Shown here: piece by piece, positions 24,317-31,703 of the stretch | Layout of the letters: each line of letters starts with the position of its first letter | Position numbering within the stretch: the first letter of the stretch is position 1 | Notes under the pieces: model-generated | Seen by the model: only the letters and a program-made list of their open reading frames with translations | The model's database searches: none | Told to the model about the DNA's origin: nothing | NCBI GenBank assembly: GCA_029974595.1 | Contig: JARKRC010000027.1 | Location: 186,001-250,000 of the forward strand | DNA: 64,000 nt | From: Ereboglobus sp. | Lineage (GTDB): Bacteria; Verrucomicrobiota; Verrucomicrobiia; Opitutales; Opitutaceae | Direction of reading: 5' to 3' | Made by a program: the position numbers and the translations under genes

Positions 24317-26023
24317 TTAAAAATTGACTGGAATTCGCACGCGTGTGACCACCGGTTTTCCTTTGACGAGAGGTGTTTCAAAACGCCACTGGGAAAGCGC
24401 TTGTGCGGCGGCGTAGCCAAGCATTGGCGTGGTTGCAGAAACAATGCGCGGTAGTTGAGCCATGCCGTCCTTGTCGATAAGCAATTCGATGACAGCTTCT
24501 CCGGAAGCAGCTTCGGGGGCGATTAATTTTGGGAGACTGGGCGAGGGTGTGTATTTGGGTTTTGGGGGCGCATCAAGTTTGGCGCTTGGAATGATACGCG
24601 AGGGATTTTTGCTTTCGAGGGAGAGGATGGAAAGCGTGTCTTTTGGGACGGACTGGCGGGAACGGTTGAAAACAAATGTGACTTTCAGAGTGGAGGCCGT
24701 GGGTTTGCCTTTGTTCATGGCGGCTTGAAACGTATGGGCGCATGCGGCGGCGATTGCGCTTTCGCCAAACTCGGGCCGTGTGGCGTCAAGAATCTGCACG
24801 CTGGACACGCGGCCTTGATCGTCGAGAAGTATGCCGACCGTCGCTTTGCCGGTGATGTTTTTTGCGAGAAGCGCATGGGGATAAACCGGACTGGCGATAC
24901 TTTTTATTTTTGGAGGAATATCAAAGCGCAGTCCTTCCGGCAGCTTTTCCTGGGCTTTGGGATCGCTGGATTCAACGCGGTGCATATCCTTGCCCCGCCC
25001 TCCAAGACCATCGCCTTCGTTCATATCATAAGCCAAATCAATTTGCATGGTTTGGGCGACGGGCACGTCTTCGCGGGTGGCGGGTTTGAACTTCCACCGG
25101 CGGATGGCACTGATGGCGGATTGATTAAAAATATCATTATTGGTGCGGACTATAATGGGATCTTTTACATTGCCGTCGATATCCACGGTAAATTGCACGG
25201 TGACGTTGGCACGGATGCCGGAGTCTCTCATTGAACGCGGGTATTGCGGGGCAACATTGGGCCCGAGACTTATGGGATTTGTTGTTTTAGGCGAGAGTGA
25301 GGGCGCGTCGGATGGCGGGGACATGATTACGAGCGGGATGCGGAGGGCGCCCTCCGCGGGCTGGCTGTTGATGCGGGCAGGTGTGAAACGCCAGTGCTTG
25401 AGCGATGTGTCGATTGCCGGTTTTATAATTTCGGCGTATGAAAAATCTTGCTCAACCGTCCAGTCGATGAGCGCGCCGGACGCGTCGATTCTGGCAGATG
25501 CCCAGATGGTTTGTCGTCTGAGGTCGGGATTGAGAAGGGAGGTTTGGTCTTTGCTTACAATCACAGGGGCAACGGCCGTGATGCGCGGAGGCGCATTTGG
25601 CGCGTGCGTATTGATGTGTTTTGGGTTGTATATTACGGCATAGTAGCACGAGGCGGGGACAGGCTTGCCGTTGCGTGCGGCAGGCTTGAATTTCTGCTTG
25701 CTGGCGTTTTCCGGAATAAGACCGGCAAGATTGTCGTGGGTCGTCCCGAAAAAGGTTTGCTTAATGATTCCGGTTTCATCGATGCGATGAAGTGCGATCA
25801 CGTAGGCGCAAACCTTGAAATTAGCGACGAGTTCGACGTGGCGTGGCTTTATGGAAGAGCCAAACGCGGGCGGAGTTTCAGAAACGTCGGCATCTTCGAG
25901 GAGCGCGGGCGGCATTACCGTTATGCTGGATGCCGCGCGGATTTCCAGCCCGCCAGTGACGGCAGCGAGGAAAATTACAGCTCCAACTGTGATTGCAGGG
26001 TTAAGACAACACGGTTTTTGCAT
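24317..26023 (-). CDS. Exported protein with five tandem TonB C-terminal-like domains
   Basis: 568 aa from the ATG at 26023 (signal peptide about 1-31); a longer start at 26071 is less likely. Five units resemble the TonB C-terminal domain, roughly residues 62-132, 168-233, 258-333, 378-453 and 497-568. Each ends in a W/F-x-F-x-P-A or similar motif and a G-K-P-V turn: WRFTPA at 211, WKFKPA at 310, and in the last unit WRFETPLVKGKPV at 546-558. Units 3-5 are clearest. There is no Pro-rich periplasm-spanning region and no ExbB/ExbD nearby, so it is unlikely to be an ordinary TonB. It shares C-terminal domain type with the ankyrin protein at 31704. Role unknown. Confidence 0.75.
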   Translation of the reverse strand: MQKPCCLNPAITVGAVIFLAAVTGGLEIRAASSITVMPPALLEDADVSETPPAFGSSIKPRHVELVANFKVCAYVIALHRIDETGIIKQTFFGTTHDNLAGLIPENASKQKFKPAARNGKPVPASCYYAVIYNPKHINTHAPNAPPRITAVAPVIVSKDQTSLLNPDLRRQTIWASARIDASGALIDWTVEQDFSYAEIIKPAIDTSLKHWRFTPARINSQPAEGALRIPLVIMSPPSDAPSLSPKTTNPISLGPNVAPQYPRSMRDSGIRANVTVQFTVDIDGNVKDPIIVRTNNDIFNQSAISAIRRWKFKPATREDVPVAQTMQIDLAYDMNEGDGLGGRGKDMHRVESSDPKAQEKLPEGLRFDIPPKIKSIASPVYPHALLAKNITGKATVGILLDDQGRVSSVQILDATRPEFGESAIAAACAHTFQAAMNKGKPTASTLKVTFVFNRSRQSVPKDTLSILSLESKNPSRIIPSAKLDAPPKPKYTPSPSLPKLIAPEAASGEAVIELLIDKDGMAQLPRIVSATTPMLGYAAAQALSQWRFETPLVKGKPVVTRVRIPVNF

Positions 26024-26077
26024 GGGATATTTGATTTTTGGAAAGATGTTTAAGGAGAGGGCAGGTGCCAATATGAA

Positions 26078-26111
26078 AACAAAAAAGCGCCGCGTTTTGG
26101 GTGCGGCGCTT
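26078..26111 (-). terminator. Rho-independent terminator after hppA
   Basis: Read on the minus strand: 9-bp perfect stem AAGCGCCGC / GCGGCGCTT (26111-26103 and 26093-26085) with a 9-base loop, followed by a T-run opposite 26086-26078. It lies 27 bases past the hppA stop. Confidence 0.88.
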
Positions 26112-26137
26112 GATGGGCAGAAGACGTTTGCTGGCGG

Positions 26138-28714
26138 TTAGTTGAACTCTTTTTCCATTTCCTTCAGTTCCTTTGTCTCGCGCTTGCTTTGCCAGATGGC
26201 CCAGCCGATCGCGAGGGCGCAGATGAGGGAGACGACAACGCCGACGGTGCGCGTTGCGTTTTCGCCGGTCGGCGCGACAACGTTGAATTTGATCACAAGG
26301 CCGAGGCAGAGAAGGCTGACCATGTTCATCACCTTGATGAGCGGGTTCACGGCGGGGCCGGCGGTGTCTTTCAACGGGTCGCCGACGGTGTCGCCGGTGA
26401 CCGCGGCCTTGTGCGCCTCGGAGCCCTTGCCACCGTAATTGCCGTCCTCAACAAATTTTTTCGCGTTGTCCCATGCGCCGCCGGCGTTGGCCATGAAGAC
26501 GGCGAGGAGTTGCCCGACGACAATCATGCCGGCGAGGAAACCGGCAAGCGCCTGCACGCCGAGGAGGAAGCCGACGATGATGGGTGTGAGGATGGCGAGG
26601 AAGCCCGGGCCGATCAGTTCCTTTTGCGCGGTCGAGGTGCAGATGTCCACGACGCGGCCGTAGTCGGGTTTTTTGGTGCCGGCCCAGATTTCCTTGTCGC
26701 GGAATTGGATGCGGCACTCCTTGACGATGAGGAACGCGGCGCGTCCGACGGCGCGGATGAGCATCGAACTGAAGAGGAACGGGACCGCGCCGCCGATAAG
26801 AAGACCGATGAAGACCATCGGGTGCGCCACGGCGAGCGAGGGCAGGACGCTGTCGTATTGGTGCTGCGTCATGAGGTTGATCTTGTCCTCACTGCCGACG
26901 GCGATAATCGCGATGAAGGAGGCGAAGAGCGACACGGCGGCGATGACGGCGGAGCCGATGGCGATGCCCTTGGTCTCGGCCTTGGTGGTGTTGCCGACGG
27001 CGTCGAGATCGGCGAGGATCTGGCGGGCGCGTTTGTAGGAGCCGGGTTGCTCGCGTTCCATCGCCTCGGCGTCGTAGCCCATTTCGCCGATGCCGTTGGC
27101 GTTGTCGGCGACGGGGCCGAAGACGTCCATTGAAATGGTGTTGCCCGTGAGGGTGAGCATGCCGATGCCGGTCATGGCGATGCCGTAGGCGACGAAGAGC
27201 GCGGGCGTGCCGGCGTAGCAGAGGAAGGAGAGGAACAACGCGCCGGCGATGACGATCACGGAGGCGACGGTGCTTTCATAGCCGACGGCGAAGCCTTGGA
27301 TGATGTTGGTGGCGTGGCCGGTCTGGCAGCTTTTTGCGAGGCCCTGCACGGGGGCGTGCGTGGTGTGCGTGAAGTAGCTTGTGACCTTGTTGAGGGCGAT
27401 GGCGAGGATGACGCCGATGAAGCAGGTGAGCACGGGGCGCATGTCGGTGTTTTCCATGCCGAAGCTGGCCCAGAGGGGGAGGTTGAGGCTGTTGGCGGCG
27501 GCGTCGAAACCGGGGAAGCCGGCGAGGGCGGTGGCGTTTTCCGCGAGGTATTTGGCGTCGAACTTGAGATAAAACGCGCCGAGGAGCACGAAGCCGACGA
27601 CGGAGATGAAGGAGCCTATCCAGAAGCCGCGGTGTACGCTTTTGAGGGCGGTGTCCGAGGTGTCGTTGGGACCGGCTTTCACGGTGTAGGTGGAGATGAT
27701 GGATCCGAGGACGCCGATGCCGCGCACGAGGAGCGGAAAGATGACGCCCTTGTGGCCGAAGCTCGCGAGGCCGAGGATCATGGCGGCGACGATGGTGACT
27801 TCGTAGCTCTCAAAAATATCGGCGGCCATGCCGGCGCAGTCGCCGACGTTGTCACCGACATTGTCGGCGATGGTGGCGGCGTTGCGCGGGTCGTCCTCGG
27901 GGATGTTTTTCTCGATTTTGCCAACGAGGTCGGCGCCGACGTCGGCGGCCTTGGTGTAGATGCCGCCGCCGACGCGCATGAACAGCGCGAGGAGCGTGCC
28001 GCCGAAGCCGAAGCCGAGGAGGGCTTCGTAGGCCTGTTCGCCGAAAGCGAGGAAAATCAGGGTGCCGCCGAGGAGGCCGAGGCCGTCGGTGAGCATGCCG
28101 GTAACGGTGCCGGTGCGATAGCCGAGCTGCATCGCCTCGCCGTAGGAGCGGCGGGCGGCGGCGGCGACGCGGAGGTTGCCGGTCGTGGCAAGGCGCATGC
28201 CGACGAAACCGACGGCCCAGCTGAAGAGCGAGCCGACGAGGAACGCGCCGGCTCGGCCAAACTTGAAGGCCGTCTCGTGGCTTTGCGTCGTGAAGAAGAG
28301 GACAATGGTGATGACGATGATGAGCGGGCCGATTTTGCGGAACTGCGCGGAGAGGTAGGCATTGGCGCCTTCGCGGACGGCGTCGGCGATGGCCTGCATG
28401 CGCGGCGTGCCTTTGTCGGCGGCATTGACCTGGCGCATGAGCATGAGCGCGTAAAGCAGGCCGAGGATCGCAATGCCGAGCACGGCGAGCAGGGCGCTGA
28501 TTTCAAGCGTGGTGTAGCGCGGGTCGGAGAAGAGTCCGAAGAACCTGAAAGCCGTCTCCTTCACTGCCTGCCCGGCGGCGGTGGATGCTTCCCCGACGGC
28601 GTGGGCGGCGGAGGGTCGCATGAAAAACGCGACCACGAAAAAGGCCGCGAGGCAGCTTAGATAGAATTTGGCAAACCTGCGGTTGCGCAGGTATTTGAAC
28701 ATTAATGCTCTCAT
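26138..28714 (-). CDS. hppA: Membrane-bound proton-translocating pyrophosphatase
   Basis: 858 aa integral membrane protein that couples pyrophosphate hydrolysis to H+ export. Catalytic motifs include DVGADLVGKIEKNIPEDDPR and NAATIADNVGDNVGDCAGMA, plus the C-terminal GDTVGDPLKDTAGPAVNPLI. K578 in VGNTTKAETKG occupies the position that distinguishes K+-independent enzymes (Lys) from K+-dependent ones (Ala), so a K+-independent proton pump is predicted. The sequence is longer than typical bacterial forms because of an N-terminal extra membrane segment (about 15-40) and extended loops. Start ATG 28714 or 28702. A strong terminator follows. The unknown 259-aa gene lies upstream on the same strand, 185 bases away. 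Confidence 0.95.
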   Translation of the reverse strand: MRALMFKYLRNRRFAKFYLSCLAAFFVVAFFMRPSAAHAVGEASTAAGQAVKETAFRFFGLFSDPRYTTLEISALLAVLGIAILGLLYALMLMRQVNAADKGTPRMQAIADAVREGANAYLSAQFRKIGPLIIVITIVLFFTTQSHETAFKFGRAGAFLVGSLFSWAVGFVGMRLATTGNLRVAAAARRSYGEAMQLGYRTGTVTGMLTDGLGLLGGTLIFLAFGEQAYEALLGFGFGGTLLALFMRVGGGIYTKAADVGADLVGKIEKNIPEDDPRNAATIADNVGDNVGDCAGMAADIFESYEVTIVAAMILGLASFGHKGVIFPLLVRGIGVLGSIISTYTVKAGPNDTSDTALKSVHRGFWIGSFISVVGFVLLGAFYLKFDAKYLAENATALAGFPGFDAAANSLNLPLWASFGMENTDMRPVLTCFIGVILAIALNKVTSYFTHTTHAPVQGLAKSCQTGHATNIIQGFAVGYESTVASVIVIAGALFLSFLCYAGTPALFVAYGIAMTGIGMLTLTGNTISMDVFGPVADNANGIGEMGYDAEAMEREQPGSYKRARQILADLDAVGNTTKAETKGIAIGSAVIAAVSLFASFIAIIAVGSEDKINLMTQHQYDSVLPSLAVAHPMVFIGLLIGGAVPFLFSSMLIRAVGRAAFLIVKECRIQFRDKEIWAGTKKPDYGRVVDICTSTAQKELIGPGFLAILTPIIVGFLLGVQALAGFLAGMIVVGQLLAVFMANAGGAWDNAKKFVEDGNYGGKGSEAHKAAVTGDTVGDPLKDTAGPAVNPLIKVMNMVSLLCLGLVIKFNVVAPTGENATRTVGVVVSLICALAIGWAIWQSKRETKELKEMEKEFN

Positions 28715-28899
28715 GGAGGAGACGGTTGTGTTTTTTGGGTTGGTTTATTGTTTGGTTGTTGAAGCCGGGAGACTGGCAAAAGGTTTTGTTGTTATTGTGA
28801 TTTATCGCGCGTGGCTGGCCGGGGCGTCGTGTCCGTGTCCGTGTCCGTGTGCGCGTCGGGGCATGCGGGTGGCGCGCACACGGGCATGGATGGCATTTA

Positions 28900-29679
28900 T
28901 CAACTGCCGAAGGTGCTGAGCGCGGAGCTCCACCAGTCGTGATACTTGATTTCGAGTTCGTCCGGGGAGGGCATCGGGTAGAACTTGATGTTGTCCTGAT
29001 GGCCGACGTAGAAGCCGCCGCGGATGGTGCGGTAGAGCACGCTGTCGCTGACATTGCGGATGAAGACCTTGGTGGGCTTGGAGGGCTTGAAGGTGAACTC
29101 GCGCAGGCAATCGCGGAGGTGGTCGATGTTGGGATAGGGGAGGTTGCCGAGCCCGGTGGCCTCCGGATTTTTGGCGAGGTTGCCGAGTTTGAGCTCGGAG
29201 AAAACGATTTTTGGAACGCTCACGGGTTGGGCGGAATCGGTGAGATGCGCGCAGAAGCGCACGGGGCCGAGCACGCTGACGACGCGGGGCTGGGCGGGGC
29301 AGTATTCCTGGTAAAGGTGGAAGCGGTCTTCGGAGTCGGGCGGAATGCTCGCGGCAGGGGCGATGGAGAGGGTGCGGCCATCGGGGGTGGCAAGGTGAAG
29401 GTTTCCGATGGCGCTGAGCGGGATGTGCTCAAGGACGCGATAAATGGCGAGGTAGGTGGATTTGCGCGGTGCGCCGTCGGAATGCGCGACGCAACGGCGC
29501 TCGATGTCGCGCATGGGGAGGGCGTCGGTGCGCCATTCGGGGTCGATTTCGAAGAATTGCGCCTGGCCATTGGAGTTGCGATGTGTGCCTACCGCGAGGT
29601 AGGTGCCGAATTCGGACGGGGTCAGTTGCGAGGCAACGAGGGATTCTGGTGCGAGCGTGAAATACAGGTGTGTTTTCAT
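28900..29679 (-). CDS. Conserved-looking hypothetical protein
   Basis: 259 aa, no signal peptide, no membrane segment. I do not recognise a family. It begins MKTHLYFTLAPESLVASQLT, contains an E-x-D-P-E-W segment near residue 45 and a Trp pair near the C-terminus (KYHDWWSSAL). Composition and codon use match the neighbours, so it is a real gene. It lies upstream of hppA in the same direction, separated by 185 bases containing a short CCGTGT tandem tract (about 28827-28850). That makes a simple operon uncertain. Upstream, 29680-29915 has no gene I can support. Confidence 0.6.
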   Translation of the reverse strand: MKTHLYFTLAPESLVASQLTPSEFGTYLAVGTHRNSNGQAQFFEIDPEWRTDALPMRDIERRCVAHSDGAPRKSTYLAIYRVLEHIPLSAIGNLHLATPDGRTLSIAPAASIPPDSEDRFHLYQEYCPAQPRVVSVLGPVRFCAHLTDSAQPVSVPKIVFSELKLGNLAKNPEATGLGNLPYPNIDHLRDCLREFTFKPSKPTKVFIRNVSDSVLYRTIRGGFYVGHQDNIKFYPMPSPDELEIKYHDWWSSALSTFGS

Positions 29680-29915
29680 GGGGAGAGAGAAACGAGCTGC
29701 CGTTTGCTGCGGGAGTGTGTTTGGAATATGTTGTGGAAGAAACTAGAACCCAGTATCGCATAAGATAGCAGGGGATGCCTAGGGGTGCTGCGTGATTTTT
29801 GTCACGGGCTGCGCGGCTTTTGCAATTTTTTGAAAACCTTGCAGATTGTTCAACAAAAGGCGATTATGCCTGCTTTTGGCGCTCAAAAAGCCGGTATGTA
29901 GCCGGAAATATTTTC

Positions 29916-30800
29916 TTACAGTCCGAGCAAGCTGCCATTTTGTTTGATCCATCGTTCGGCGTCCTGCCACCAGGGGCAGACTTCGGCGACGCGGGTCCAG
30001 AAGCGCGTGGAGTGGTTCATTTCGCGCAGGTGCATCAACTCGTGGTAAATGATGTAGTCGCGCACAAAAAGCGGGGCTTGGACGAGGCGCCAGTTGAGTG
30101 AGATGACGCCGCCGGCGGTGCAGGAGCCCCAGCGTGTGCGCTGATTGCGCACGGCGACCTCGGTGACGGGCACGCGCGTCTCGGCGGCGAGTTCCCAAGC
30201 GCGCGCCGGAAGCTCGATTTTGGCAACGCGAAGAAAATGCGCTTCGAGCGCCGGGCGGAGGTTGGCGGTGAGGCTGGCGACGCGGAAGGTGTTGGGGCTG
30301 GCGGACTGGTTTTTTGGGCGAGGCTGCGCCTCGTCCGGCGGCTGGGAAGCCGCCGCTCCTTGTCGCACGCGTTTGTCTTGTGACGTGTGTTCTTCGCAGG
30401 CCAGCAGGACGGCGGGGCGTTCGGGCGTGGATTCCGGTGCGACGTGGATGACGGTCATTTCGCCGCGCCAGAGGATGCGCGTGCCGACGACCCAGATGGC
30501 GGTGGCGCGGGGACGTTTTTCCTGGCGCGCGCGGGCACGGGCGAGCCAGCCGGCCTGCTCATCGGCAAAGCGGCGCGCCTCGCGTTCGCTGCCGCGGGCG
30601 GGGATCGTAACAACCGCGGTGCCGTCGCGTTTGAGCGTGAGGCGGTAGTGGCGTGCCTGCCGGCTGCGCACAAAAACGAGTTCGGGAGCCAGCGCGGCGG
30701 ATGAGGGCGATGATGGCGGCGGTTTGTGCAAGCCGGGGGTGAACGCGGACGGGCCGAAGAGATCGAGCTGGATTTCGGGGGGCATCGCGGGTGGCGGCAC
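29916..30800 (-). CDS. YgjP-type M48/SprT-like metal-dependent hydrolase with in-frame REP insertion
   Basis: 294 aa. The zinc-binding HELMH is at residues 253-257 in YIIYHELMHLREMNHS, followed by FW...CPWW, and RTRWGSCTAGGVISLNWRL precedes it; together these mark the YgjP/DUF45 metallopeptidase family. The N-terminal part has the usual R-x-x-RHYRLTLKRDG segment. About residues 143-161 are encoded by a family-A REP-like repeat (30318-30374) that keeps the frame and adds a low-complexity segment (KRVRQGAAASQPPDEAQPRP). It lies between the N-terminal strand domain and the catalytic domain. The start lies 2 bases after the stop of the RluA-type gene, so the two are probably co-transcribed. Confidence 0.85.
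   Translation of the reverse strand: MPPPAMPPEIQLDLFGPSAFTPGLHKPPPSSPSSAALAPELVFVRSRQARHYRLTLKRDGTAVVTIPARGSEREARRFADEQAGWLARARARQEKRPRATAIWVVGTRILWRGEMTVIHVAPESTPERPAVLLACEEHTSQDKRVRQGAAASQPPDEAQPRPKNQSASPNTFRVASLTANLRPALEAHFLRVAKIELPARAWELAAETRVPVTEVAVRNQRTRWGSCTAGGVISLNWRLVQAPLFVRDYIIYHELMHLREMNHSTRFWTRVAEVCPWWQDAERWIKQNGSLLGL
30318..30374. repeat. REP-like palindromic repeat, family A, inside coding sequence
   Basis: Single copy: GCGAGGCTGCGCCTCGTC hairpin, then GGCGGCTGGGAAGCCGCC hairpin, then CTCCTTGTCGCACGCGTTT. It closely matches the intergenic copies at 19958-20013 and 39958-40013 but sits in frame in the YgjP-type gene. Confidence 0.9.
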
Positions 30801-30802
30801 GG

Positions 30803-31648
30803 TTAGCGCGGGCGTTTTTCGTGGCCGGGGAATTTGCGCAGGTATTTGAGCGCGACTTCAAAATCGTTGGGCATTTCGCAGCGGATTGTGACCGGTTCGC
30901 GCGTCTCGGGATGTGTGAAGGCGAGCTCGCTGGCGTGCAGCGCGAGGCGGGCGATGAGGGGCTTTTCGTCGTCGCGGCCCTTGTAGCCGCGTTTCAAGCC
31001 GGAGAGCAGCAGCAGCTCGGTGGTGTCGCCGTAAAAGGGGTCGTTCAGGCAGGGCGTGCCCGCGGCGGCGAGGTGTACGCGGATCTGGTGCGTGCGGCCC
31101 GTGAGGGGGCGGCATTCGTAGAGCACATGGCGTCCGAAGCGTTCGAGCGCGGTGAATTCGGTGAGACTGGGCTTGCCGCCGCGCTTGCGAAACACGCGGA
31201 CGCGTCCGGGGTTCGCGTCGTCGTTGTCGATGCCGACCTCGACGGTGAAGTTTTCCGGCAGCGTGCCATCGGCCATGCGCGGGACGATGGGCACGGGAAA
31301 TTTCATCGCGCGCTCCGGCGGCAGGAGGACGGTGAGGGCAAGGTATTTTTTGCGGACGGTTTTGGATTGGAACTGCCCGCTCACGAAATCCAGGGCGGAT
31401 TTGGTTTTCGTGCACAGGACGAGGCCGCTCGTGTCGGCGTCGAGGCGGTGGACATTGGCGACGTGGTGGCCAAATTTGTCGTGGACGAGCCCCATCATGT
31501 TTTCGCGCGACTTGTCCCAGCGGTCGGGCGCGATCAAGAGGCCTGATGGCTTGTCAAAAGCGATCAGCGCGTCGTCTTCGTAAATGATGGGCGGCAGCGG
31601 CACGAAGGACAGGATGTGCTCGTTTCGCGCAGCGTGCCAAGTCTGCAA
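30803..31648 (-). CDS. RluA-family pseudouridine synthase
   Basis: 281 aa. HRLDADTSG at residues 67-75 contains the catalytic Asp (D70). The flanking FDKPSGLLIA near 31, KKYLALT and the RTHQIRVHLAAAGTP motif are those of the RluA/RluC/RluD group, which isomerise specific uridines in rRNA or tRNA. There is no N-terminal S4 domain, so it is RluA/TruC-like rather than RluC/RluD; the target site cannot be told. The gene after it starts 2 bases past its stop, forming a two-gene unit with the YgjP-type hydrolase. Confidence 0.9.
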   Translation of the reverse strand: MQTWHAARNEHILSFVPLPPIIYEDDALIAFDKPSGLLIAPDRWDKSRENMMGLVHDKFGHHVANVHRLDADTSGLVLCTKTKSALDFVSGQFQSKTVRKKYLALTVLLPPERAMKFPVPIVPRMADGTLPENFTVEVGIDNDDANPGRVRVFRKRGGKPSLTEFTALERFGRHVLYECRPLTGRTHQIRVHLAAAGTPCLNDPFYGDTTELLLLSGLKRGYKGRDDEKPLIARLALHASELAFTHPETREPVTIRCEMPNDFEVALKYLRKFPGHEKRPR

Positions 31649-31703
31649 AACACTTTGCGCGCTTCGTGCATGGGAGGGCGGAGCCGCGAGGCAGCTTATT
31701 CAG

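Noticed and set aside
27296-28660. Long plus-strand open frame (454 codons) opposite hppA
   Set aside because: It is the antisense shadow of a strongly conserved membrane protein; its translation is an acidic, Gly/Glu/Asp-rich sequence with no motif.
28827-28850. Tandem CCGTGT tract as a possible CRISPR or VNTR
   Set aside because: Only about four short units without spacers; a simple repeat at most.
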